DNA of 57,989 bases. Source: Mesostigma viride. Its lineage: Eukaryota; Streptophyta; Mesostigmatophyceae; Mesostigmatales; Mesostigmataceae. Both the position numbers and the translations under genes were made by a program. Positions 1 to 8,957 of the stretch are shown in pieces (the stretch's first letter is position 1; each line of letters begins with the position of its first letter). The stretch spans positions 1 through 57,989 of the forward strand of contig RPFO01002189.1 in the NCBI GenBank assembly GCA_009746045.1. Direction: 5' to 3'. The notes under the pieces are model-generated. The model made no database searches. It was not told the DNA's origin and saw only the letters and a list, made by a program, of their open reading frames with translations.

Positions 1-44
1 ACCCGCTGTGCCACCTGGCAACGACCCTCTGTGCCACCTGGCAG

Positions 45-752
45 GAGCAAAAGAAGCGCGTCGCCGAGGAGGCCGAGGAAGCCAAGAGCAAGGGCCTGCA
101 GGTCCGGCTACTGCCGCCGTCACCCGAGGACGCCCAGGCCGCCGCTAGTGTCCACTTTGGGGCGAGCGGGACTAGTTCCGCTGCGTTCGACGCCAACCGC
201 TCCATACGTCGCACGGCCATCCGTGCCTCGTCTATTTTTAGCGCCCCGCTGCAGCACTCGCGGCCGATCCAGGCTCAGTTGAGGCAGGCCGCCGGCGAGA
301 GCTCGCGGAGCAGCGGCAGCTCGGGGGCTGGGCTGGGTGGGTCCAGGGACGGGGGTGCCAATCTTGCTCTGGGGGGGATGCGGTGAGATCGGGCGGCGCT
401 GCGGCCTTGGTACATGGAGACCGGGGCACGCAGGGCATCGTTGGTATCATCAGGGAAAGATGGCACCACTAAACCCAGCCTGCTGTCAAGAGGGAGCTTA
501 CCCAATATTAGCAGCAGGCCGTTGTCAGGTTCGAGTGTCCCAGATCCGCGCCTCGCCGACGGTATATCCCGGCTGCACAAACGGCCTTGGAACGCAGGGC
601 CAGGTATCCCACCTTCCCGCCCCAGCAGCGCCTCTGGCTCCGGCACAGCGGCCGCGGGAGATGCTCATAAGAAGCGGATGGCACTGCTGGCAAAGCGGGC
701 CAGGATTGATGGTGCGGGTGTGTTGAGGTCGGTAGGCAGCATACGCCCGTGA
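45..752 (+). CDS. 3' end of a gene, possibly CWC16/CCDC130-like (YJU2/SAF4) splicing factor; partial, two exons
   Basis: Two open segments in the same frame look coding. The first (45-382) follows a GCAG that may be a splice acceptor. It reads EQKKRVAEEAEEAKSKGL, then a low-acid stretch with FDANRSIRRTAIRASSIFSA, and ends at GGMR. A TGA at 384 would stop it, but GTGAG starts at 383 and CAG ends at 433. Removing this 51-bp intron keeps the frame into the second segment (434-752), which ends HKKRMALLAKRARIDGAGVL and a TGA. The basic KRxxI..SSIF block resembles the region after the CWC16 domain in CCDC130-type spliceosome proteins. That family match is from memory and weak, and the diagnostic N-terminal zinc domain lies outside the window. 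The frame is open back to base 3, so the exon start at 45 is a guess. The alternative is an unrelated nuclear protein, or a pseudogene broken at 384. Confidence 0.42.
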
Positions 753-1684
753 ACCGTGCGCCGAACTTGGTCCTTGACCGATCCTTGCACGCGTCCTGGC
801 AAAACGTCCACGTCAACGCCTGCGTTTGTACATAGTTCAATTCATGGTCACCTTTGCACCCATAGCATCGTGCGAAAGCATCACTTGGTATCTGTGCCAT
901 GCAGACAGCTCTACTACTGGAGAATGATAATGAGTAAAAATGTTCGTTACACTGGTTTATCGGAGGAATTGTCTAGAGGCCACCATAGCTCGTACAGAGC
1001 ATTGGCAGGGCCTAGTGAGATAGCATCTGACGCGACCCGGCGATCTGCACCATGGCGACCCGCTGACGGGAGGGCAGTCGGAGAATGCCATCACGCAGTA
1101 TAGGCGACCTTACACGACGACATCCTCGAGCGGGGACGCTTGAACGTAGGACCAACCTGTTGGCTGGCAGCGACGTGGAAGTCGGGCTCAGCGTCAGCAA
1201 AATGCATGTAACATCGCATCCCCAGCGAATAATTGCGGCACACAGCCCGTGCTGGTTAATTAGAGCATGCAGCAGCCCTCTTGCCTGCTCCGTCCTTTCT
1301 TTCCTGCACGCATTTACAGAAGCATCGCTATGTGCTCCCAGCCCTGTTTTCTTGTCGTTTTTTGTGTCTGTGCTGTGAGCGTTGGCCCTGGGTACCCACC
1401 TGTGTACGTACACTGGTCTCGCTCGTTGGTTCACACAGGCCATAACCGTACACGTGCTGGCTTGCGAGGGACTCCGCAGGGAGCGGCTTCCGTGCGGTGG
1501 CCTACGTACACGGGCGGGTTGTCACGGAGGTTACTCGCTTGTGCTGACAGGTTTCCCTGTCTATGTAATGTCGTTGCATTATAGAGCACGTTGGCAACCC
1601 TTGTAAAAAGGTGATGGTCACTCGCTACTATATAGAGGTGTTCAATTTTCACTCTTTGTCTGCCTATATCCCTGTCTGCAAGCA
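753..1684. other. Intergenic stretch, nothing recognised
   Basis: No open frame here has credible coding character, and no repeat shared with the rest of the window was noticed. It presumably contains the 3' UTR and downstream region of the first gene. Confidence 0.5.
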
Positions 1685-1689
1685 ATAGA

Positions 1690-1866
1690 CGTGCAATGTC
1701 TAATTAATAGGAACATAACTCCGTTGGGAGTATCTGTAGCACATAGCCCTTCAATGAGAAGGGGCATATGGCCTATAATACATTCTAAGCTACTTCGATC
1801 CTGCAAGGGTGGGAATGTAAACAACACTTGCTCTAGGTGCACCAGGGCACCTGCACCACCCAGAGT
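1690..1866 (-). repeat. Dispersed repeat family B, copy 1 (retroelement 3' end)
   Basis: On the minus strand this ends in CATATGCCCCTTCTCA, then a TGTGCTACA-like block, CTCCCAACGGAG and an AT-rich tail. The same order recurs near 7.5, 8.4, 8.5 and 56.3 kb. CTCC-CAAC-GGAG can fold as a 4-bp stem with a CAAC loop. The terminal hairpin and AT tail suggest the 3' end of a non-LTR element or SINE. Confidence 0.6.
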
Positions 1867-1974
1867 CTCGGGCAACTCCCATGCAGCTATAAGGGAAGCC
1901 CGTCATAGGTGGGGAAGATCAGCATGGCTATACAAGAGCTAGCGGCATGGCTTCTCAGCCGAGAGTGACTCCCT

Positions 1975-2690
1975 GCATTAAAATTAAATTAAATTAAATT
2001 ATAACATGCCTCCGTTGGGGGGTCATGTAGCACATATTCCTTGATGGGTGGTTGAAAGGACGGAGAGCCGCGTAATCTAACTATCCTAACGCTAAGCTAC
2101 CTAGTCTAGAAAAATCCTAACTGGCTAACTGCCCTACTCGTCAAAACGCCTCCTCCGCTTGGGGGGAGGTGGCTTGCCCACAGGGTCGGGCGTGTGAGCC
2201 TTGACCTTTCTGCCACCGCGTCTTGTTCTGCATGGCAGTCCAAGGAAGGGAGAGAGAGTGGATGCGGTATTCAAACTGGGCTGGGACCAGTAGGTCATCC
2301 AGCAACACCTGTACGTACGTAGTTCGTGACATGTTTCCCTACCCTTTTGGGAATGTCCTTGGGGCCAGGCCAGGTCAGAATGTGCCGCCCTGGCTGGCCA
2401 AGCCGCTGGGGGCCTGCCAGACCAAGGGCGGTGTCGACCTGGCTAGTGCGAGCAAAGTGTCCTACAAATGCTATCCTACGCTGTCTAATCTCGTCCGAAA
2501 TATGAGGCATGCCCTGATACAAAGACTCTGATGACGGGCGCTTGGAAAACCCTACGTTCAAGACCTGTCGGAGCATCCTGTAAACTGTGCCGTCATAGCC
2601 CGTAGCTGCCAGTGTGGGTGTGAGTGTCCACGCCTCGGCGCCATACGTGAGCACCGTGAGGACCAGGACTCCCTGCATGGGCACTGCATA
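1975..2690 (-). pseudogene. LINE (non-LTR retrotransposon) 3' fragment: RT C-terminus plus 3' UTR, family A copy 1
   Basis: Read on the minus strand, 2684 to about 2300 encodes VLTYGAEAWTLT, then YDGTVYRMLRQVL and RQRRIAFVGHFARTSQVD. This is the classic region after the reverse transcriptase domain of non-LTR retrotransposon ORF2 proteins. It continues in another frame with TYVQVLLDDLL and WTAMQNKTRWQK, so there are frameshifts near 2320 and again near 2210. The 3' UTR (about 2140 to 2010) ends with TGTGCTACATGA, CTCCCAACGGAG-like sequence (here with an extra C) and a (TTTAA)n tail at 1978-2003. Related 3' ends occur near 7.9, 8.2 and 14.9 kb, and a plus-strand coding relative lies at 42.1 kb. 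It is 5'-truncated or internally deleted and inactive. Confidence 0.85.
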
Positions 2691-2739
2691 ATAAAATAAA
2701 GCTAGGCATCATCTGGAGAGGGCTCATCATAGGCACACA

Positions 2740-3000
2740 TGTACATGACGTAAAAATGCTAGGCCTCAGCTGGTATAGTGCCTGTACAGTAGTAGGCAGG
2801 CATGTACATTAAGGCCACTGTCTAACTATTCTACACTACTGCTGCTGTATTCCCCTAGGCTGGGGCTTCTGGAGTCGCTGGGGCCGCGGTGGTCGAGGGG
2901 GTCGCGTGCCAGGGCTCATTGTGGCCGACGTAGATGGCCGCCCCAACCAATTCCAGTACACCTGCTGCAGGCCCGCCTTGGTCAGCGTATGCCAATACGC
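2740..3000 (-). pseudogene. Degenerate LINE ORF1 3' end and ORF1-ORF2 linker
   Basis: The minus strand matches, with drift, the ORF1 tail preserved on the plus strand at 42,745-42,885 (frame QTKAGLAVYLKGAAIHVGHK there). The following linker (2740-2840) matches 42,890-42,985. It lies 5' of the ORF2 fragment on the same strand, so both may come from one internally deleted LINE. It stops at about 3000, where a TACGGCGTATTA-rich element begins. Confidence 0.6.
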
Positions 3001-3165
3001 CGTATAATACGGTAAATACGCCGTATTATACAATACGGCGAGGTTTGGCGTACTAACGTACTAGAAATACGCCGTATATTGCGTTCTCAACGCAAATACG
3101 GCGCATAATACGTATTTTTCGCGTATTATACGGCGCCCGGCTCCGGAATTTGGCGCCAGAGCTAG
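2995..3165. repeat. Palindrome-rich CGTATTATACG element
   Basis: The stretch is built from inverted variants of CGTATTATACG and TACGGCGTAT, giving strong hairpin potential. A related block lies at 13,105-13,185, where the AATACGSCGAGGTTT segment is shared. Both adjoin the same codon region of a LINE ORF1 (see findings). It may be a small inverted-repeat transposable element, but no termini were defined. Confidence 0.5.
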
Positions 3166-3544
3166 TTTTGGCGTTGCTGACCTAGGCAGGTACAGGAGGG
3201 GTGACATACAGCCATGCTATTTGGGGGCCCAATACCGCCACCGCCAGGTCGAAATGTCCGGCCCCCATATTGAACTCAGGGTCCAATGCCAACCGCCGGA
3301 ATGAAACTTGCTGGCCCCAGTATGCTAGCGCCCCCCTGGGGCGCCGCCACCGGTGCGCCGACAGCCGGCCCCCATATGCCCCCCCCAACGCGCTGAAATT
3401 TTCGTGTTCAGTGACCAGATCACAATTTGATCCGGGCGCAAAATGATTGGCTTTACGGTACGAACAAAAAACGAAATTTTAGTATCGAAGTTCCGCAGCG
3501 CTTGCTGAATTTGCCCCGGAAGCCCGGGGGAACTTTCCCCGCTG

Positions 3545-4124
3545 AAAGGTGTCAGGCTGTCAGCGGAAGCGAATTGTAGCCAACGCAGAAGCGTGTGAAG
3601 ACAACGCAGCAGACGAGCACTTGCCACGTGGCAAATCCCCTTTGGCAGTAGGCTCGCCATATGGGGGCCATGACCACCCGCCGGCAGGCTATTTCAGCCG
3701 CAGCCCCTATATTAATATAGGGGCCGGACCAATGCAGCCACCGGCAGCCTTGGGGCCAGACCCTAGTACCCGTGAAATTTTGGCTGGACATGTCACCCCT
3801 CCTGCAGGTACGCAGCCTGAACCGTACTTGGGGAGTACGGGCCTACGGTTGGTCCCGCTTGTCATAGGAGGGGTGACATGTCCAGCCAAAATTTCACGGG
3901 TACTAGGGTCTGGCCCCAAGGCTGCCGGTGGCTGCATTGGTCCGGCCCCTATATTTATATAGGGGCTGCGGCTGAAGTAGCCTGCCGGCGGGTGGTCATG
4001 GCCCCCATATGGCGAGCCTACTGCCAAAGGGGATTTGCCACGTGGCAAGACTTGCTCGTCTGCTGCGTTGTCTTCACACGCTTCCGCGTTGGCTACAATT
4101 CGCTTCCGCGGACACCTTTCAGGA
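3545..4124. mobile_element. Foldback/MITE-like element nested in the left arm
   Basis: The two halves (about 3,545-3,803 and 3,866-4,124) are inverted copies with few mismatches. They run from TGAAAGGTGTC / GACACCTTTCA at the outside to AGGGGTGACATGTCCAGCC around a 62-base centre. The right arm lacks it and reads continuously through GACTTTCCTGAAGAGTAATG, which gives a natural empty-site comparison. The inner termini share GGAGGGGTGACAT with the ends of the giant inverted repeat, so the two are probably related families. No clean target duplication was seen. Confidence 0.8.
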
Positions 4125-4133
4125 AAGGAGTAA

Positions 4134-5945
4134 TGTTAAACATCAGATTCTGATTTCATCAGACGATGACAAAGGCTGGCATGACAAAGGCTGGCATGAC
4201 AAAGGCTGGGCGCGGCGCTCGGGCGTAACAGCGTTAAGGCAGGCCAGGCGCAGGCACGTAAAAACACGGGCGACGGGCCATGGGCCACGGGCCACGCGTC
4301 GGCCGTCGGCCCAGCCATTCCTGCATTTTAGGAACGTTGCCGGGCACAAAATTCAAATTCTGGTGCGGCATGGCCGCGGCAGCTACCTGGCCCGGGCTGG
4401 CCGACGTTGGCATGGACGACTGTCAAGAAAGAGTTCATCTCGCTTGGGTAAGCTGCGGTTGTTTCGTCTGGGCGCTCTTCCCATTTTATTGCTAACGGGT
4501 CGATTTGCTTACCCAGCGTTTTCCATCCAGGGCAGAAATGCCAGCGACTTTTCAGTCGGCCACTTCCATTTACCCACTTCGAGTCGTAACGTCATCAACG
4601 TTACCCTCTGTATTCCGGCCTGTCTCCTTCTATTTCGCAGGAACCCTTCGCTTCTGGTTGGCGTTCCTGCACTGCAGGCAGGCTGCAGTCTCTACCGCTG
4701 CATTTTTTTGTAAGTACTTCGGTTGGGAAGTTCGTCTAGCGTTTTTCCATCGACTGTCCTGCTTCCAAGCCAGGCCGCGTCTCTACACTGTGTTTCCGTC
4801 AGCAACGGGATGGAGGTCCGTTTTTTCATGATCGGCAACCGTTTTGGTCGCGTCATTTTCAGCAACACGCAACTGCCTCTGCCTTACACGCTGCGCTTTG
4901 TCGTCCTTCCGTCGGTTCGGGAAAGCTTCTTACGTCTTTCAATTACATCATTACCGTCCAGGTAGTTTCTTACCATTTGCTTTCCGTCGGCAACGGGTCG
5001 GGAGCATATACAGTGGGTCATTACCCGCAATGCAGCTTCCCCCCTGTTTTCCCCACAGGCTCTCCCTGTATTTCCTTGGGGAACATCTTTGGATTAGCTC
5101 CCGTGCATCAAACGTGCATCAAGAACACATTTTTAAGGGAGACTTTGGCTGTTCGTGGGATGGGAAGCCCTACTGTGCCCATGTTTTCCACTGTTTGATC
5201 TTGGCTGCATACCCCTGGCACCTGTCACCCACCTGACTTTTGCTAGTAGTTGCTGGATTTTTTCTTCTAGCAGGTGCTGCGTGCTGGTGATTGTCATTAC
5301 GGTCGCCATTGCTTGCCAGTAATTGATAGTTGCTTGATATGGTCAGCATCACGGCCAAGTCTACGCTCAGATCCTGCTTGGAATTTGTGGCGGGCGTTTT
5401 CTGTATTGGATGAACGCCAGTTTCTGTTACGGTGTGATTGTGTATAGGAACAAGCTTGAAGCAACAGCACACGATGCATATTCATACTCATATACATGCG
5501 CTTAATGTGAACGGTGTAGCCTAGGGCGAAGGGCGTTGGTTTACACGACGACGTATTCAAAGTATAACTTCTGTAAACAAGTATCCATCTGCGTGTGTTA
5601 ATTCATTTTGGCAGCCATGCATGTGCACAAGAGTACCAATTAATTATTCCTACACTAGGGGTCGATGTATTTAGCATTCACTTTGGCATTTACTGCGGCA
5701 ATGCCATTACTCCGTGGCTCCCCAATGGGACATGTTCTGTGTCTTGTTGTGTTGACAGCGTGTAATAAGTGTTGCAACGTACTAGGCAAGGGTTTAGGGT
5801 CCAAACTGTGAGGGGCAGCACATTGAAACCAAGAATCATTTAGCACTCGCAGTTAGGTGTCGCCATGATTCAGAGAACTTGTTGTGGCCTGACCACTTGA
5901 GGCAGTGAGACAAGGTTGGATGCCCTCCCAATCAGTTTCTAAGGG
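4134..5945. other. Core of the left arm, non-coding
   Basis: This holds three tandem GACAAAGGCTGGCAT units (4,168-4,208) and a loose series of TTTCCGTC.GCAACGGG motifs between 4.7 and 5.0 kb. No frame resembles a protein family. The whole segment is duplicated in inverted form at 9,590-11,400. Confidence 0.6.
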
Positions 5946-6012
5946 TTGAAGGTTGTTCTAAGGTTGTTTTATTGCCACCCATGTGACGCAATATACGTGC
6001 GCTTGATGAGTG
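5890..6012 (+). repeat. Dispersed repeat family C terminus, copy 1 (duplicated inverted in the right arm)
   Basis: GGGTTGAAGGTTGTTC followed by CACCCATGTGACGCAATATACGTG is a drifted version of the terminus at 12.83-12.88 kb. About 20 bases later the (ATGG)n microsatellite starts. The inverted partner lies at about 9,522-9,645. Confidence 0.6.
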
Positions 6013-6735
6013 AATGGATGGATGGATGGATGGATGGATGGATGGATGGATGGATGGATGGATGGATGGATGGATGGATGGATGGATGGATGGATGGATG
6101 GATGGATGGATGGATGGATGGATGGATGGATGGATGGATGGATGGATGGATGGATGGATGGATGGATGGATGGATGGATGGATGGATGGATGGATGGATG
6201 GATGGATGGATGGATGGATGGATGGATGGATGGATGGATGGATGGATGGATGGATGGATGGATGGATGGATGGATGGATGGATGGATGGATGGATGGATG
6301 GATGGATGGATGGATGGATGGATGGATGGATGGATGGATGGATGGATGGATGGATGGATGGATGGATGGATGGATGGATGGATGGATGGATGGATGGATG
6401 GATGGATGGATGGATGGATGGATGGATGGATGGATGGATGGATGGATGGATGGATGGATGGATGGATGGATGGATGGATGGATGGATGGATGGATGGATG
6501 GATGGATGGATGGATGGATGGATGGATGGATGGATGGATGGATGGATGGATGCATGGATGGATGCATGGATGCATGGATGCATGGATGCATGGATGCATG
6601 GATGCATGGATGCATGGATGCATGGATGCATGGATGCATGGATGCATGGATGCATGGATGCATGGATGCATGGATGCATGGATGCATGGATGCATGGATG
6701 CATGGATGCATGGATGTATGGATGCATGGATGGAT
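6013..6735. repeat. (ATGG)n then (ATGCATGG)n microsatellite
   Basis: About 134 uninterrupted ATGG units (6,013-6,550) pass into about 22 ATGCATGG units. The long open frames across it are repeat artefacts. Confidence 0.98.
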
Positions 6736-7469
6736 ACTTTACGACTGCAACATACTCCTCCCAGAACACGTTCACATAGTTGATCGCTAGCGACAACCAC
6801 TCATCACGATCATTTCTAGCTTTTCTCATTCTGTCATGTTTTGTTGGATGTAATATCAATATTGTGTGACACCTCACTTATGTTATGATTTGGCCATTAT
6901 GGATTCAAGAAACACCTGCCATGATCCTCCATTTGGCGACACTCACGCCATGGTGAACCCAATTTTTTTTTTTTTGCTTGATGACATTTGTTGAGATCAC
7001 CTAGTAAGACAGTTGATGTCGTGGGCGGGGGTGGGCAAGGATCTGGCACTCAGACATGTCTTTGGCCGGTGGGGTTACATGTGTGGCAAGAGGCAGATGC
7101 CTGTTTGGGCAAACCAATGTTGGTGCAGTAAATGGTAATTTTATTGACTGGTTATGTTGGTTTGCATAGACTACTCAAGTTTTGTTCCTTGTTGTGCGAG
7201 ATCTCCCTTCCATTCATTCCATATCGACTTGCCATGCCTCCAGGTTGTCGAGGCCGGCAATGCATCTAGTGTAGGTTTGTATAGGTTACAATAAGACTTT
7301 TTCATGCAATGGTTAATGGATTTATGTCTATTCATTAATTATATAATGTATGTATTTATGGGAGCATTAAATAATTGAATCATGAATTTACACGCAATTG
7401 TGTCACGTGAGCATGTGTCCAAACAATGATTAATCATTTACCATCTGCCATAAGTCTGAATTTCTTAAT

Positions 7470-7580
7470 CAATTAATTAACAACATATCTCCGTTGGGAG
7501 CTTAAGTAACACATAGCCCTGAGAGGGCATATGGGCTCTAACACATCCTTAGCTACCACTTGCAGGTGGGGGGGATGTAA
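7470..7580 (-). repeat. Family B repeat, copy 2
   Basis: It has an AATTAATTAA tail, CTCCGTTGGGAG, a CACATAGCCCT block and GAGAGGGCATATGG, in the same order as copy 1. Confidence 0.6.
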
Positions 7581-7804
7581 TCAGTCATAATGTTGTGCTC
7601 TTATTCTTTGCACACTGGTTTTCATGCACCCACGGTTGATGCCACCCTTTTTGCGTCTTCTCACCGAAACTGCATGTAAATGATCCAATTACAAATTGAC
7701 TTGCCGATAAAGGCACTGGCCATAATTAATTACTTCATTAAATTTACTCACCATAGCTTGCATTGATCAAATTGAGTTGGCCACAGATTTTAGTGTGCAC
7801 AAAA

Positions 7805-7858
7805 ACAAATTAAATTAAAACATGCCTCCGTTGGGAGATCATGCAGCACATATTCGAG
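7805..7858 (-). repeat. 3' terminus of LINE family A, separated from its body by an insertion
   Basis: AAATTAAATTAAAACATGCC, CTCCGTTGGGAG and GCACATATTC form the minus-strand 3' tip of family A. The rest of the same copy appears to resume at about 8,140, after a plus-strand insertion. Confidence 0.65.
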
Positions 7859-8138
7859 GTCCACTCTCTCCCTTCTTTGGACTGCCATGCAGAACAAGAC
7901 GCGGTGGCAGAAGATTGTCAAGGCTCACACGCCCGACCCTGTGGGCAAGCCACCTCCCCCAAGAGGAGGCGTTTTGATGAGTAGGGTAGTTAGGATTTTT
8001 CTATAGACTAGATAGACTAGAGTTAGGTTAGTTAGATTACGCGGCACTTCCCACTCCATCCATCAAGGAATATGTGCTACATGATCTCCCAACGGAGGCA
8101 TGTCATAATTTATTTTTAATATTCCAGGTTGGATGGGT
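7859..8138 (+). mobile_element. 5'-truncated LINE family A insertion nested in another copy
   Basis: On the plus strand it encodes WTAMQNKTRWQKIVKAHTPD and PVGKPPPPRGG, followed by the 3' UTR with CATCAAGGAATATGTGCTAC and CTCCCAACGGAG, then ATAATTTATTTTTAA. It is flanked by ATATTC on the left (end of GCACATATTC) and ATATTCC on the right, which looks like a short target duplication. The KTRWQKIVKAH block is typical of the extreme C-terminus of LINE ORF2. Confidence 0.75.
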
Positions 8139-8360
8139 GGAGTGGAGGAAGCCGCGTAATCGAACTAACCTAACTCTAAGCTATATCTAGTCTAGAAAAC
8201 CCTATCTACGCTACTCATCAAAACGAACTAATCTAACACTAATCTATCTAGTCTAGAAAAAATCCTAACTACACTACTCATCAAAACGCCTCCTCCTCTT
8301 GGGGGGAGGTGGCTTGCCCACAGGGTCGGGCGTGTAGCCTTGACAATCTTCCTGCAGGTT
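8139..8360 (-). mobile_element. Body of the interrupted LINE family A copy
   Basis: The minus strand carries the same PVGKPPPPRGG coding end and the TAGACTAG-rich 3' UTR. A short internal duplication is present: CTACTCATCAAAACG occurs twice, near 8,211 and 8,274. Its terminus is the segment at 7,805-7,858. Confidence 0.7.
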
Positions 8361-8470
8361 GTCGCCTAGAATGTATTAAAAACCATATGCCCCTTCTCAG
8401 GGATTAAATTAAATTAAATTAGAACACATCTCCATTGGGAGCACATGTAGCACTTATCCCTGACAAGAGG
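8352..8470. repeat. Two opposed family B ends around a (TTAAA)n tail
   Basis: Plus-strand AGAATGTATTAAAAACCATATGCCCCTTCTCA runs into TTAAATTAAATT. A minus-strand terminus with CTCCATTGGGAG and GCACTTATCCCTGACAAG follows. Confidence 0.55.
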
Positions 8471-8665
8471 CATTAATTAATTAAGTAATTAATTAGGAAC
8501 ACGACTACATTGGGAGTACATGTGGCTCGTAGCCTGAGAAGGGGCATATGGTTGTCTCCTTGATATGGCCTTTAATACATTCTGGGCAAATTCCTGCAAG
8601 GGTAGGGTGTAAACTACACCTGCTGTAGGTGCACCAATGGCGCCGGCACCACCATGATGTCTCAG
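8470..8665 (-). repeat. Family B repeat, copy 4 (longest)
   Basis: It runs from an AATTAATTAAG tail through GAGAAGGGGCATATGG and a CCTGCAAGGGTAGG block to GGTGCACCAATGGCGCCGG. This parallels the copy at 1.7-1.87 kb over about 190 bases. Confidence 0.65.
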
Positions 8666-8957
8666 AGCTCAATGAGTCCAAATTTAGCTTAAGTGGACGT
8701 CTGTATAAAGTGTGTAAAAGTACCTACCATTCTAAACGGCAGCTTAGTGGATGGCTACAAATCGGCAATCGGAGCACTGGCTAACCCAATTTCTCATATT
8801 CTCTTCCCCGTGGCTCCCAACAGCCCGTGTGTGCATGCCACTACAATATGGTAGCCGCTGAGCCCAAGCCTGCTTTCTCAACCCTTAGTTTCATAGGGAG
8901 GCAAGGAGGACTAACATGCCCATGCGCACGACACGCAAGCAATTACTTTGTTAGCCA

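Larger units (their letters stand above)
3190..6735 (+). mobile_element. Left arm of a giant inverted repeat (long non-coding element, copy 1)
   Basis: The arm starts near AGGAGGGGTGACAT at about 3190 and runs inward to an ATGG/ATGCATGG microsatellite. Its reverse complement recurs at 8,958-11,765. The outer about 340 bases differ from the other arm at roughly ten positions. The inner part (about 4,134-5,945) looks identical over 1.8 kb, since every frame translates the same. A 580-bp foldback element interrupts this arm at 3,545-4,124. No protein-coding frame is convincing. Either two long non-autonomous elements are inserted head to head around a spacer, or this is one element with giant terminal inverted repeats. 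Confidence 0.8.
6736..8957. other. Spacer between the arms of the giant inverted repeat
   Basis: AT-rich sequence without a recognisable gene. It contains several LINE/SINE 3' ends listed separately. The stretches 6,736-7,470 and 8,660-8,957 hold nothing I can name. Confidence 0.6.

Noticed and set aside
5932-6877. Long open frames of repeated WMDG or HPSI
   Set aside because: Pure translation of (ATGG)n. The same happens at 8.8-9.6 kb and 56.4-57.9 kb.
7819-8117. Apparent terminal inverted repeat transposon
   Set aside because: The opposed ends are better explained by a LINE inserted in reverse into another copy, with coding remnants and an ATATTC duplication.
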